From NCBI GenBank assembly GCA_016712315.1, contig JADJRG010000013.1, forward strand, positions 2,578,001 through 2,642,000: 64,000 nt of DNA, in the 5' to 3' direction. The stretch is from Nannocystis sp. Lineage in GTDB: Bacteria; Myxococcota_A; Polyangia; Nannocystales; Nannocystaceae. This document shows positions 51,670-60,147 of this stretch, piece by piece. Numbering within the stretch: position 1 is the stretch's first letter; each line of letters starts with the position of its first letter. The notes beneath the pieces were generated by a model. That model was not told the origin of the DNA and made no database searches. It worked only from the letters and a program-made list of their open reading frames with translations. The translations under genes and the position numbers were made by a program.

Positions 51670-52524
51670 TCAGGCGAGGACCGCGTAGAGCTCGAAGGAG
51701 GTGCCGAAGCCGGCCCTATCGACGAGGCCGACCAGCGGCGCGCCGATCGCCGCGAGCCCGCGCGCGAGCGCCTGCGCGGGCGCCGTGTCGCCGAGGGCGA
51801 ATCGACAGAGGCCGCGCGCGAGCTTGGTGCGGTCTAAGCCCGAAAAGCTCGACTCGTGGAGCACCTGGAAGCCGGCGCCGTCGAGGAGGTGATGCAGGCC
51901 GCGGCGGCTGAAGATCGTGAGGTGCTCGGGCGGGGCGACCATCGGGAAGCGGCGGCCGAGCAGCCGCGCGGGCAGGCCTGAGGCGCTGGGGGTGGAGAGC
52001 GCGAGCAGCCCGCCAGGGCGCAGCCACGCGCGGGCGCGGAGCAAGGTGTCTCTTGGGTCAGGTACGTGCTCGATCACCTCCCACATCGCGACGGCGTCGA
52101 AGCGCGGGCTCGGCGGGCCGTGCTCCTCGAACCATCGGTCGTGGACGCGGTGGCCGCGGGCGCGGGCGGCGGCGGCGTTGGGGGCGCGGTCGACGGCTTC
52201 CACGGCGAGGCCGAGCTCGCTGGCTGCGTCGAGGAAGTATCCGGGGCCGCAGCCGACCTCGAGCGCGCTGCGGACGCCGCGCTGGGCCAAGAACGCAGCG
52301 CGGGATCGGCCCTCTGCGCGCATTCGCGCGGCCTCGTCGTGGGCCTCGTCGTGGTACCTCGGGCCCAAATACACCGCGGCGATGGCGGCGAGGTCGGGGA
52401 GCGGGGTGACGAAGAGGCTCGCGCAGCGGCCGCAGCGGGCGTGCTGGTAGCCGTCGACGACGAAGGCGATCGAAGCGGCGGTGCCGCCACAGGCGGGGCA
52501 AGGCCGCGCGGCTGAGCCGTCCAC
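51670..52524 (-). CDS. SAM-dependent methyltransferase with N-terminal zinc ribbon
   Basis: A 284-residue class I methyltransferase. The first 30 residues form a zinc ribbon, CPACGG and CGRC. The Rossmann domain starts near residue 85 with the SAM motif ALEVGCGPGYFLDAASELG, an acidic AVDRAP strand end and the FDAVAMWEVIEHVPDP motif typical of Methyltransf_23/ubiE-like enzymes. LRPGGLLALSTPS and APPEHLTIFSRRGL follow. Similar ribbon-methyltransferases act on sugars, lipids or antibiotic precursors. The GTG at 52524 was chosen; the open frame far upstream is a shadow. It ends 8 bp after the stop region of the neighbouring TPR protein gene, so an operon is possible. Confidence 0.85.
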   Translation of the reverse strand: MDGSAARPCPACGGTAASIAFVVDGYQHARCGRCASLFVTPLPDLAAIAAVYLGPRYHDEAHDEAARMRAEGRSRAAFLAQRGVRSALEVGCGPGYFLDAASELGLAVEAVDRAPNAAAARARGHRVHDRWFEEHGPPSPRFDAVAMWEVIEHVPDPRDTLLRARAWLRPGGLLALSTPSASGLPARLLGRRFPMVAPPEHLTIFSRRGLHHLLDGAGFQVLHESSFSGLDRTKLARGLCRFALGDTAPAQALARGLAAIGAPLVGLVDRAGFGTSFELYAVLA

Positions 52525-52532
52525 GGCGTCGC

Positions 52533-54188
52533 CTAGAAGCGGCCCTCGAGCATGAGGCCGAGCTGGCCGACGTTGGTGTAGGGCCCGACGCTGCGCAGGC
52601 CCGCGCTGGCCTTGCCCTTGCGCTGGTGGTGGCGACGGACCAGCAGGCCGACGGTGGAGCCGGCGACGAGGCCGAGGCCGGTGCCCAGGATCATGGAGGC
52701 GGCGAGGCGCTGGTTGGTCGCGCGGTCGATGTTCGGCACGGAGTCGACCCACACCGGCGGGGCTTGGCCTTCGCCGACCCGCAGCTCCTTGTTGAGGGCG
52801 ACGTTGGTGGCGCCGAGCCAGGCCGCGCCGCCGATCAGGAGCGCTCCGCCCGCGCCCATCTCGGCGTACCAGACCCGCGGCTTGACGTCGAACTCGCCGG
52901 TGAGGCCGGTGACGAAGAGGCCGGTGGCGGTGCCGACGAGCGCGAGCCCGGCCGTGCGCATGCGGATCGCCTTGATCGCGTCGCCTCGACAGCCGAAGGC
53001 CTCGCTCGCGGAGTCGCAGGCGTCCGGCTCGGCGTTGGCGACTCGGTCGTAGCGGTTGGAGCCGGCGACCGCGAGGCCGAGGCCGGTGACGAAGAGGGGC
53101 AGGCCGCTGGCGTTGAGGCCGCCCGCGAGGCGCAGGCGCGCCGGCTTGGGGACGACCTCGACGGGGCCAGGTGACGCCGGCTCGTCGACGACGGGCGGCG
53201 GCGGGGCGTCGCTGACCATCGCGACGGTGAAGGCGGCGGCGCTCTCCCCAGAGGTGAGGTTGATCTGCTGCGTGAAGGGGAGGTAACCCGGCAGCTCGGC
53301 GCGCAGCTCCCAGGCGCCGGTGGCGGCGAGCAGCTTGCACTCGTTGCGCTCGAAGGGGCGGATCGTGCAGGTCTGGGCGTCGCCGCCGGCGCGCGGGATC
53401 AGGCGGACCGGCACCTCCTCGACCTTCGCGCCCGCCGGCAGCTCGACGCGCAGCGCGACAGCGCGCATCGACAGGTCGCGCGCCAGGACGAAGCTCACCG
53501 GGCTCGCGCCGACCTTGCCCTTGACGACGTTGATCTCGCGCTCAGCCCGCATGTAGCCGCGAGCGCTCACGGCGACGCTCCAGCGGCCGGCGTCGAGGTA
53601 GAGGTTGGTGGCCGCAGGCGCGCTCTCGCCCGCGGGGGTGAGGCGGACGAAGAGATCAGGGCGACGATCGCCGGGGTTGTCGGGGATCCGGCGGATCGTC
53701 ACCTCGGCGCCCTCGTTGAGCGAGGCCGGCGGACCGACGATCAGCGGGACCTCGACGCTGCGCTCCTTCGCCTTGTCGAGCTGGAAGGAGGCGACCTCGA
53801 GCGCCTCCGGCGGGGCGTCCTTCACCTCGGCGGTGTAGGTCTGGAGGTACGAGATCGTCTGGGCGAAGTGGCCGGCGGCGAAGCGCGCGAGCGCGGCGTT
53901 ATAGAGCGCGTTCAGCTGCCTGGTCTCGTCCCACAGCGCCTCGAGCTCGCGGGCAGAGTCGACGTAGCGGCGCTCTTTGTAGAGCTTCTCGGCCCGGAGC
54001 AGCCGCTCCTCGACGGCGCCGCTGGACGCAGGGGCGGAGGGCGATGGCTGAGCGGCGGGCGCCTTCGTCGGCGACGGCTGCTCTGTCGCCGACGGCGGCG
54101 TGGGCTGCGACGGCGGCGCCGACGAGGCCGGAGACGCTGGCGTAGCGGCCAAGAGGGCGAGTGCGAGCCAGGGGGCGCAGGTGATCAT
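52533..54188 (-). CDS. Exported TPR-type membrane protein with PEGA-like domains
   Basis: A 551-residue envelope protein. A signal peptide (LALALLAATPASPA) and a Pro/Ser/Ala linker precede TPR-like repeats at about 60-120 (AEKLYKERRYVDSARELEAL, LYNAALARFAAGHFAQT). The middle part, about 150-335, contains PEGA-like beta units (LDAGRWSVAVSARGYMRAER, GAWELRAELPGYLPFTQQ). The C-terminal 200 residues have several hydrophobic segments and end in GLMLEGRF. Layout and tail match the protein at 19555-20400, so the two are paralogous in design. No catalytic motif; it could anchor or assemble an envelope complex. A GAGGAG-type ribosome binding site lies about 9 nt before the ATG. Confidence 0.78.
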   Translation of the reverse strand: MITCAPWLALALLAATPASPASSAPPSQPTPPSATEQPSPTKAPAAQPSPSAPASSGAVEERLLRAEKLYKERRYVDSARELEALWDETRQLNALYNAALARFAAGHFAQTISYLQTYTAEVKDAPPEALEVASFQLDKAKERSVEVPLIVGPPASLNEGAEVTIRRIPDNPGDRRPDLFVRLTPAGESAPAATNLYLDAGRWSVAVSARGYMRAEREINVVKGKVGASPVSFVLARDLSMRAVALRVELPAGAKVEEVPVRLIPRAGGDAQTCTIRPFERNECKLLAATGAWELRAELPGYLPFTQQINLTSGESAAAFTVAMVSDAPPPPVVDEPASPGPVEVVPKPARLRLAGGLNASGLPLFVTGLGLAVAGSNRYDRVANAEPDACDSASEAFGCRGDAIKAIRMRTAGLALVGTATGLFVTGLTGEFDVKPRVWYAEMGAGGALLIGGAAWLGATNVALNKELRVGEGQAPPVWVDSVPNIDRATNQRLAASMILGTGLGLVAGSTVGLLVRRHHQRKGKASAGLRSVGPYTNVGQLGLMLEGRF

Positions 54189-54307
54189 CGGGCGTGCTCC
54201 TCGCGGCGGACTGTATCAATACGCGGCGAGCGCTGTCGAGGGCGCCCGGACGCGCCGCCCTGGCGCGCCCAGGCCCACGCGGGCGCGAGCTATGCGATGC
54301 TCGGGGG

Positions 54308-55843
54308 ATGTTGAGGCTTAACCACCGCCCCACCGCCGCCCCGCTGCTGCCGGCGCTCACCTTGCTCTCAGCGCTCGCCGCCGCGGCGCCCGTCGCCGCC
54401 TCCTCGGGAGACCTGGCCGATCAGCCAGGTGATCCGCAGGCGATCTTCGGCGGGCAAGAGGCCCCGCGCTGCGGCTGGCCGACGGCGGTCGCGGTGGTCG
54501 GCGGCTCCTCGCTGTGCACAGGTACGCTCGTGCACCCGCGCGTGGTCGTCTACGCGGCCCACTGCGGCGGCGGCAACAAGACGATCGACTTCGGCGAGCT
54601 CGTGCAGTCGCCGGGACAATTCGTCAAGGCCGAGACCTGCCAGACGTACCCGAGCTACGGCGGGGTGAACGACCAAGCGCACGACTGGGCCTTCTGCCGG
54701 CTGCCCTTCGCGATCACCGATCTGCCGGTGACGCCGGTGCTCTTCGGCTGCGAGACCCAGCAGCTCAGCCCAGGCATGCAGGTGGCGATCTCCGGCTTCG
54801 GCGCGAATAACGGCAACAGCGGCGCGGGCACCAAGCGCTGGGCGATGACGACGCTGACGGGCGTCTTTAACGCGACCGCGACGCTGGGCGGCGGCGGCAA
54901 GCCGAGCGTGTGCCCGGGCGACTCCGGCGGCCCGGCGTATGTGCAGCTCGCAGACGGCGGCTGGCGGGCCTTCGGGATCGCGTCGACGGTGACGGGGAGC
55001 TGCGGCGGCTCGGGGACGCACGCGCGGATCGATAAGGCCGTGCCTTGGATCGAGATGACGTCCGGGGTCGACATCACGCCGTGTCACGACGTGAACGGCA
55101 ATTGGGACCCCGATTACCGCTGTAGCGGCTTCGCGATGACCGGCGCGCAGGGGTTCGGCAATTGGCCGAAGTGGTGCGAAGGGACGCCGAAGACCGGGGC
55201 GTCGACGACCTGCGGGCAGCCGTTCGACGCGCAGCCCGACAATGAGCCGCCGCAGGTGGTGATCACGTATCCGCTCGACGGCGCGACCTTCGAGGTGCCG
55301 GGGGAGCCGATCGACGTCGAGATCGCCGCGGATGACGGCGACGGCTGGGGGCTCGTAGAGGTGCGTCTGGTGATCAACGGGGACGAGCAGGCGAAGCCCG
55401 ATCTGGACGCGCCGTACGGCTTCGGGGGGGTGCAATTTCCGACCGGCGTGTGGACGATCGAGGCGGTCGCAGAGGACGCGGCGGGGCTGATCTCTGTCTC
55501 GGATCCGGTGACGATCGTCGTCGGTGATCCGCCGCAGGGGAGCACAGGCGGCGAGACCGGCGGCACCGGCGAGCCGACGACGGGTGAGCCGACGACGGGC
55601 GATCCGACGACGACGGGCGCTCAGGCGACGGGCGACCCGAGCGGCGGCGGCGGCAGCGGCGGCACCGGCACCGGCGCGACGACCAACACCACCGCTGACT
55701 TGGAGGGCGGCGAGGATGAGGGCTGCGGCTGCCGCAGCGAGGGGGCGCCGCGCGGCGGGGCCTGGGGCGCGCTCCTGGTGCTCGGCCTGGCGCTGCGCCG
55801 GCGTCGCCCACGCTCGCCGGCGTCGCCGGCTACGGGGCGGTGA
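54308..55843 (+). CDS. Secreted trypsin-like serine protease with MYXO-CTERM-like tail
   Basis: A 511-residue secreted protein. After a signal peptide (ALTLLSALAAAAPVAAS), the mature protease begins near IFGGQEAPRCGWP. The catalytic triad is visible: His in VYAAHCGGG, Asp in AHDWAFCRLP and Ser in CPGDSGGPAYV. Residues about 315-415 form an Ig-like/PKD-type beta domain (PQVVITYPLDGATFEVPGEP). A Thr/Gly/Glu/Pro linker (GEPTTGEPTTGDPTTTG) leads to a sorting tail: Cys-rich GCGC, a hydrophobic helix (WGALLVLGLAL) and RRRRP, matching the MYXO-CTERM signal for surface display. The start ATG is at 54308; the 3' end overlaps the convergent gene by 14 bases. Confidence 0.9.
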   Translation: MLRLNHRPTAAPLLPALTLLSALAAAAPVAASSGDLADQPGDPQAIFGGQEAPRCGWPTAVAVVGGSSLCTGTLVHPRVVVYAAHCGGGNKTIDFGELVQSPGQFVKAETCQTYPSYGGVNDQAHDWAFCRLPFAITDLPVTPVLFGCETQQLSPGMQVAISGFGANNGNSGAGTKRWAMTTLTGVFNATATLGGGGKPSVCPGDSGGPAYVQLADGGWRAFGIASTVTGSCGGSGTHARIDKAVPWIEMTSGVDITPCHDVNGNWDPDYRCSGFAMTGAQGFGNWPKWCEGTPKTGASTTCGQPFDAQPDNEPPQVVITYPLDGATFEVPGEPIDVEIAADDGDGWGLVEVRLVINGDEQAKPDLDAPYGFGGVQFPTGVWTIEAVAEDAAGLISVSDPVTIVVGDPPQGSTGGETGGTGEPTTGEPTTGDPTTTGAQATGDPSGGGGSGGTGTGATTNTTADLEGGEDEGCGCRSEGAPRGGAWGALLVLGLALRRRRPRSPASPATGR

Positions 55844-57224
55844 AGATGCAGCGGGTGATCGGCACCGCGACGTCCGCCATCGCGTAGATGTAGTACTTCG
55901 TGCCGCTGATCAGCGGGGCCGCGGAGCCGCTGGCGGGGAAGCGTTGGCTTGTGTTGTCGGGGACCTGGCCGTAACGGACCTGGCCGCTGCGCAGCGCCGA
56001 TTGATCGGGGGGCACGTCGATCCGCCACAAGGTGCCGACAGGCAGGTCGAGGTTGGGCGGAGTACCCGGGTTACGAGAGCCTTCGGCGAGGATGTAGAGG
56101 TAGCGGATGTTGCCGCCGCTCCAGGTGACGGTGCCGTCGGCGGCGACGCCTTCACCCTCGGCGCAGGCGCCCGGCTCGTAGATGTCTTGCTGGTGGAAGA
56201 TCTCCGGGGTGGGGTTCGCGTCGGCGAAGTCCTCGGGGCTGAAGCCGCGGTGGATCAGCTCTTTGCGGAAGAATTCCATGAGGCGATCGGGGTCGGTGGT
56301 CGGCATGCCGGTGATCTCGCGATCGAAGCCGTTGTTGTCGCTCGCCGGGTAGGCGCCGAGCAGCGAGGAGTCGAGGAAGCCGCCGGCGAAGGCGATGCCG
56401 TAGGGGCTGAAGGTGTTGATCCAATTGCCGGCGGCCTCGGTGTCCCACACCGCCGCGCCCATCGGCGTGATGCTGCTCGTGTGGCAGCAGACGCACGCGC
56501 ACGCCTCCGCTTGCTCGGTGACCCACGCGAGCTCGGCGGCGTAGGCAGGGTCGTCGTCGATCCGGGTGTCAGGCTCGGCGGGCGGCGGCGCGGAGGGGAC
56601 CGGGAAGTACGGGCGCTGCGTGAGCACCATGTCGCAGGAGGCGTAGTCCTGAAAGCGCCGGCCGGGCTCGGTGCAGGCGGAGATCATCGACCAAGTGCAC
56701 ACCTTGCCGCCCTCGCTAGCGCCTGCGGGCTCACCCTCGAGCGGATCGCGGCACTCGAGCACGGGCGGCTGGAAGACGACGGAGTCGTCCTCGATGTCGT
56801 CGAGGTCTTCGCCGCCGCAGACGGCGGACCCGAGGAAGACGCCGCCGCCGAAGAGCTCACAGCCGCGCTCGGTGCTGCGGCAATCCGAAGGGTCATCGCC
56901 AGGGTTGACGACGCGGATGACCTTCTCAGTGCCGCCCTCGAGGATGCAAGCGCCGAGGATCGAGTCGTACTCGCAGAGCTCTCCGACCTCGAGCTCGCCG
57001 GTCCACTCGCTACAGTCGGCGCGCGCGGCGTCCTCCGTCCAGTCGTCGCCGCGGTACTCGCGGCACTCCTCGGCCTTGGAGAAGCGGTTGACGTAGATGC
57101 AGCGGCCGAGGTTGTTCTCGGGGAAGGCCGGGTCTCCGCCGCGGTTACAGCCCGCGAGCGGCCCCGCGAGGGTGAGCAGGGCGAGGACGAGAGGGGTCGA
57201 TGCGCGTCGGTGAGCGTGGTTCAT
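55830..57224 (-). CDS. Cys-rich lipoprotein with a possible heme-c motif
   Basis: A 464-residue lipoprotein; the signal ends at PLAGC (about residue 26). At least sixteen cysteines are spread over the first half (GRCIYVNRFSKAEECREYRG, GELCEYDSILGACILEGG), suggesting disulfides. Near residue 240 the motif CACVCCHTSS contains CxxCH, the heme-c attachment signature, with a possible Met ligand in SITPMGAA just after. Heme binding is plausible but unproven because the cysteines around it could simply be disulfide-bonded. The C-terminal part is beta-rich without a known domain. Likely an outer-membrane or periplasmic redox-related or structural protein. Confidence 0.72.
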   Translation of the reverse strand: MNHAHRRASTPLVLALLTLAGPLAGCNRGGDPAFPENNLGRCIYVNRFSKAEECREYRGDDWTEDAARADCSEWTGELEVGELCEYDSILGACILEGGTEKVIRVVNPGDDPSDCRSTERGCELFGGGVFLGSAVCGGEDLDDIEDDSVVFQPPVLECRDPLEGEPAGASEGGKVCTWSMISACTEPGRRFQDYASCDMVLTQRPYFPVPSAPPPAEPDTRIDDDPAYAAELAWVTEQAEACACVCCHTSSITPMGAAVWDTEAAGNWINTFSPYGIAFAGGFLDSSLLGAYPASDNNGFDREITGMPTTDPDRLMEFFRKELIHRGFSPEDFADANPTPEIFHQQDIYEPGACAEGEGVAADGTVTWSGGNIRYLYILAEGSRNPGTPPNLDLPVGTLWRIDVPPDQSALRSGQVRYGQVPDNTSQRFPASGSAAPLISGTKYYIYAMADVAVPITRCIFTAP

Positions 57225-57356
57225 GGTGATGCCAGCGGGTCCGCGGTGATCTTTGGCCTTGTTTTGGGCGATGCCTAGGGAACAGGGCGATGAACGCGAT
57301 CTTTGCGGAGCTTTGCCGAGGTTTAGGCGGGGATGCGCGGGTGGCGCGACGCGGCG

Positions 57357-57872
57357 TTATCTGCCTCGGCGGACCCGCTTGATGACGTTCTTGAGGTCGC
57401 GGGCGCCGCTCTGGGCGTCGCCGAGCCAGCGGACGAGGCCGTCGCCGTCGACGACGACCGTGAGCGGCAGGCTGTCGAGGCGGAAGCGGCTGGCGATCAC
57501 GTTGCCGACGTCGTGGACGACCGGGAAGGGGAGCGTGTAGGTCGCGGCCATGGCCTCGGTGAGGGCGCGTTGATCGTCCTCGCCGATGCCGATGACGACG
57601 AGCTCACGGTCGCGCTCGGCGAGGCGGCGCAGCGCCGGTAAGCTGCGCTTGCACGGCTCGCAGTAGCTCGCGAAAAATTCGACGACGTAGACCCGGCCGC
57701 GCAGCGCGGCGGTGTCAATAGTGCGGCCGTCGATCGCGGCGGCGCGGAGCGGGGGCGCGGGCTGCTCCCACAACACGCTGGGTAGCGAGTGGGGGGGGCG
57801 CGAGCTGCACCCCGCGGGCGCGAGGCCGAGGAGGGTGAAGGCGGCGGCGAGGACGAGCGTGGGAGCGCGCAC
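57357..57872 (-). CDS. TlpA/ResA-like thioredoxin lipoprotein
   Basis: A 171-residue exported thioredoxin-fold protein. The signal ends at lipobox PAGC (about residue 22). The domain has the AhpC/TSA-type entry LRGRVYVVEFFASYCEPCKR, with redox motif CEPC at about residue 77, and the cis-Pro strand LDSLPLTVVVDGDGLVRW. It should reduce disulfides in the periplasm, for example during cytochrome c maturation. That would fit the c-type motif in the lipoprotein encoded just upstream on the same strand (55830-57224), although the two are not tightly coupled. A GTG start follows a TATCGT box. Confidence 0.88.
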   Translation of the reverse strand: MRAPTLVLAAAFTLLGLAPAGCSSRPPHSLPSVLWEQPAPPLRAAAIDGRTIDTAALRGRVYVVEFFASYCEPCKRSLPALRRLAERDRELVVIGIGEDDQRALTEAMAATYTLPFPVVHDVGNVIASRFRLDSLPLTVVVDGDGLVRWLGDAQSGARDLKNVIKRVRRGR

Positions 57873-57881
57873 GTGGCCGCG

Positions 57882-57887
57882 ACGATA
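57882..57887 (-). promoter_or_regulatory. Predicted -10 element (TATCGT, minus strand)
   Basis: TATCGT on the minus strand ends 9 nt before the GTG at 57872; no ribosome binding site between. Confidence 0.35.
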
Positions 57888-58010
57888 CCCGCGAGGGCCG
57901 CGGAGCGCACGCTTCAGCCTGGTGCGGGCCCTGGCGCGCGATCTCTGGCGAGGCGGCGGCGAATCTTCAAGCGGGGCGGCGCGTCCCAGGCCGGCAACTC
58001 GCGGATCGCG

Positions 58011-58016
58011 TAACCT
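58011..58016 (+). promoter_or_regulatory. Possible -10 element (TAACCT)
   Basis: TAACCT ends 12 nt before the ATG at 58029. A GGAG lies in the short leader about 6 nt before the start, so this mRNA may have a minimal leader with a ribosome binding site. Confidence 0.3.
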
Positions 58017-58028
58017 ATCGGAGTCACC

Positions 58029-58439
58029 ATGCGCCTCTCATCCATTCACGCCCTCATCCTCGTCCTCGCCGCCCCGCTCGTCACGGCGTGCGGCACCACC
58101 AGCTTTTTTAAGGGGCCCGGCAGCGGCTACTCCGTGGATCCGGGTCGGGTCCAGGTGATCGCCTCGAAGGACGACATCAGCGCGGATTCTTATAAGGAAG
58201 TCGGGATCGCGCGCGCCAAGGCCGCGACCGCGCAGCAAGCGGTCGATATGGCGAAGGAGCGCTGCGGCCGGGCTGGCGGCGGTGACCTGCTGATCATGAA
58301 CACGCCGCCGTTCCAGTCGGGCGAGCGCTGGAACGTCGACGCGACCTGCGGGCTCTCGGCGGCGGCGCAGAAGAACCCGCCCCCGAGCAGCGGCAAGCCG
58401 GTCGGCGCGTCGTCCTCCAAGGGCAAGCCGATCAAGTAG
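58029..58439 (+). CDS. Small lipoprotein, RcsF/DUF4156-like fold possible
   Basis: A 136-residue lipoprotein. The lipobox is VTAC (about residue 21). The core segment VQVIASKDDISADSYKEVG and the Ala-rich helix following it, ending in GGDLLIM, recall the RcsF/YbjQ-type alpha-beta fold, in which a strand-helix-strand ends in a GA/GGDAL turn; this is a weak match. Two cysteines (ERCGRAGG and DATCGLS) might form a disulfide. The tail is Ser/Lys/Pro-rich. A clear terminator follows the stop. It has no operon partner. Function unknown. Confidence 0.75.
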   Translation: MRLSSIHALILVLAAPLVTACGTTSFFKGPGSGYSVDPGRVQVIASKDDISADSYKEVGIARAKAATAQQAVDMAKERCGRAGGGDLLIMNTPPFQSGERWNVDATCGLSAAAQKNPPPSSGKPVGASSSKGKPIK

Positions 58440-58461
58440 CCGCGCCTCCCTCGCCGCGATC

Positions 58462-58505
58462 GCGCCCGCGCCTCGGTTCACCCCAGGCGCGGGCGCTCTT
58501 GTGTT
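58462..58505 (+). terminator. Probable terminator after the small lipoprotein gene
   Basis: A perfect 12-bp stem (GCGCCCGCGCCT with AGGCGCGGGCGC) and an 11-nt loop, followed by TCTTGTGTT. The T-tract is weak, but the stem is strong and placed 22 nt after the stop. Confidence 0.65.
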
Positions 58506-58519
58506 ACGACCCCACGCGC

Positions 58520-59164
58520 ATGGGACAACGCGCGCGCCGCCTTCCTCGCTGCCCTGGCTGCGGGCTGCACTCAGAGCTGTGCTTGTGCGCCGAGGCGCCG
58601 ACGCTGGCGCTGAGCACCCGCTTTATCTTCGTCCAGCACCGACGTGAGCGGGATAAGCCGACGAACAGCGCCCGCCTCGCGCACAAGGTGCTGGGCGGCT
58701 CGGAGCTGATCCACTACGGCGAGCGCGATCAGGCGATGGAGACGGCGCCGCTGACGAGGCCCGAGCGCGACTACGTGCTGCTGTTCCCGCAAGAGCACGC
58801 GCGCGAGCTGACGCCTGCGGATGGGATCGCGGCGCCCGGCCGCGAGATCGCGGTGGTGGTGCTCGATGGGACGTGGCACCAGTGCTCGCGGATGGCGCGG
58901 CGCGCCCCTGGGGTCGACGCGTTGCCCTGCTACGCGCTGCCGCCCGGTGCCCCGTCGCGCTGGGGGATCCGGACGCCGCCGCGGCCGGGGGCGCTGTGTA
59001 CGTATGAGGCGGTGACGCGGGTGGTGGGTCTGTTCCACGGCGACGCGGCGGCGGCGCAGATGGCGGCGTTCTTCGCGGCGGTGACGGAGCGGCAGTGGCA
59101 GATGCGCGGCGGACGGCGTGAGCCCGCCGTTGAGGCCGAGGCCGAGGACGCGCTCACCGAATAG
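58520..59164 (+). CDS. DTW-domain tRNA-uridine aminocarboxypropyltransferase
   Basis: A 214-residue protein of the DTW/TapT family, which transfers the aminocarboxypropyl group of SAM to uridine (acp3U) in the tRNA elbow. The N-terminal zinc cysteines are CPGCGLHSELCLC. The core has RFIFVQHRRERDKPTNSARL, LLFPQEHA and the signature VVLDGTWHQCSRMARR (DxTW). A later segment, GALCTYEAVTRVVGLFHG, completes the domain. I used the ATG at 58520 rather than the TTG at 58499; the family starts near this point. It follows the terminator of the small lipoprotein gene and probably has its own promoter. Confidence 0.9.
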   Translation: MGQRARRLPRCPGCGLHSELCLCAEAPTLALSTRFIFVQHRRERDKPTNSARLAHKVLGGSELIHYGERDQAMETAPLTRPERDYVLLFPQEHARELTPADGIAAPGREIAVVVLDGTWHQCSRMARRAPGVDALPCYALPPGAPSRWGIRTPPRPGALCTYEAVTRVVGLFHGDAAAAQMAAFFAAVTERQWQMRGGRREPAVEAEAEDALTE

Positions 59165-59185
59165 TCTCCTGCGAGGAGCGAGGAG

Positions 59186-60025
59186 CTATCCGTAGGGCGC
59201 GGGTCGGGCGACGAACTTCATCGGGTTGAAGTCGTGGAGGAGCTTGGGCGGGTCGAGGGCGTCGGCGCGGGGGCGGGCGACGCGGTAGAGGCAGCCGCCG
59301 CTGGTGTAGAGCAGGTGGTCGCGGTCGCGTTCGGCCCACTCCCAGTCGGGGCAGGCGATCCGCAGGCCGCGCCCTTCGTGCTCCAGCTCGTGCTCGTCCC
59401 AATAACAGCCCTTGCCGATCGGCGCGCCGACCTGCTCGTGGGCGCGCTTGCGGAGCCGCCAACCACCGCCGAGATCTTTGTCGAAGAGGGTGAGGCCCTT
59501 GCTTCGATCGGCGTCGGTGTGCTCGATGAGGCGCCAGCCGTCGCGCAGGAGGCGGTTGTAATAGACGCCGGGGCACTCGCCGCCGAAGTAGTGGGGCGGT
59601 CGGTGCTCGAGGTCGCGTTGGAGCTGCTTGCTGTCGCGGACGACGTGGTGGCCGTAGCCATCATTGAGCCAGTAGCGGGCGGGTCCGGTGAAGAGGCCGC
59701 CGCCGTGCCAGCCGTCGCCCTTGCGGAGCAGGACGAGCGCGCGCAGCCAGGGAGGCCGGGAGATCGCGGTCCAGGAGCCGCCGAGCGGCCCGCCGAAGCG
59801 GCCGTCCATCGCGAAGTAGATCAAGTAGCGGCCGTCGGGGGAGAGGTCGCAGCGGCGCTCGTAGATCCGGCCGCGCAGCCATTGGCCCTCTTCAAAGGTG
59901 TTCCGCTCGCGGTCCCACGCGATCAGGCACACCTCCTTGGAAGGGCCGCGGCGGAGCACGACGGCCCGCGAGCCGCCCTGCGCGAGCAGGACGTGCAGGC
60001 GCGCTGGGAAGGTGGGGACGCTCAT
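59186..60025 (-). CDS. Conserved hypothetical protein (beta-rich)
   Basis: A 279-residue cytoplasmic protein. The N-terminus SVPTFPARLHVLLAQGG and the segment VVLRRGPSKEVCLIAWDRER, followed by QWLRGRIYERRCDLSPDGRY, match a widespread bacterial family without an assigned function that I recognise. The remainder has repeated Trp/Gly/Asp-rich strands (KGDGWHGGGLFTG, WRLIEHTDADRSKGLTLFDK), perhaps a beta-propeller-like fold. There is no signal peptide. The start is the ATG at 60025; a TAAGCT box lies 10 nt upstream. The gene is divergent from the hydrolase-TetR operon, and its promoter region is next to the TetR operators. Confidence 0.75.
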   Translation of the reverse strand: MSVPTFPARLHVLLAQGGSRAVVLRRGPSKEVCLIAWDRERNTFEEGQWLRGRIYERRCDLSPDGRYLIYFAMDGRFGGPLGGSWTAISRPPWLRALVLLRKGDGWHGGGLFTGPARYWLNDGYGHHVVRDSKQLQRDLEHRPPHYFGGECPGVYYNRLLRDGWRLIEHTDADRSKGLTLFDKDLGGGWRLRKRAHEQVGAPIGKGCYWDEHELEHEGRGLRIACPDWEWAERDRDHLLYTSGGCLYRVARPRADALDPPKLLHDFNPMKFVARPAPYG

Positions 60026-60098
60026 GGTGCGGCCGAGCTTATCACCGCGGTGATGCGTCAAAATCGCGCCGAACGGGCGTTTGGGGCCACGTGGACGG

Positions 60099-60128
60099 TA
60101 GACCATAGGGTCTAGACCTTCCGGTCTA
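60099..60128. promoter_or_regulatory. Two overlapping TetR-type operators (TAGACC-N4-GGTCTA)
   Basis: Two perfect inverted repeats, 60099-60114 and 60113-60128, each TAGACC-N4-GGTCTA, share the central TA. Their centres are 14 bp apart. They lie 19 bp upstream of the hydrolase ATG and overlap a plausible promoter (TTGGGG near 60081, TAGGGT at 60106-60111). The TetR encoded by the second gene of the operon is the obvious ligand. Confidence 0.85.
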
Positions 60129-60147
60129 ATGCGGCTACGTTGAGGCG

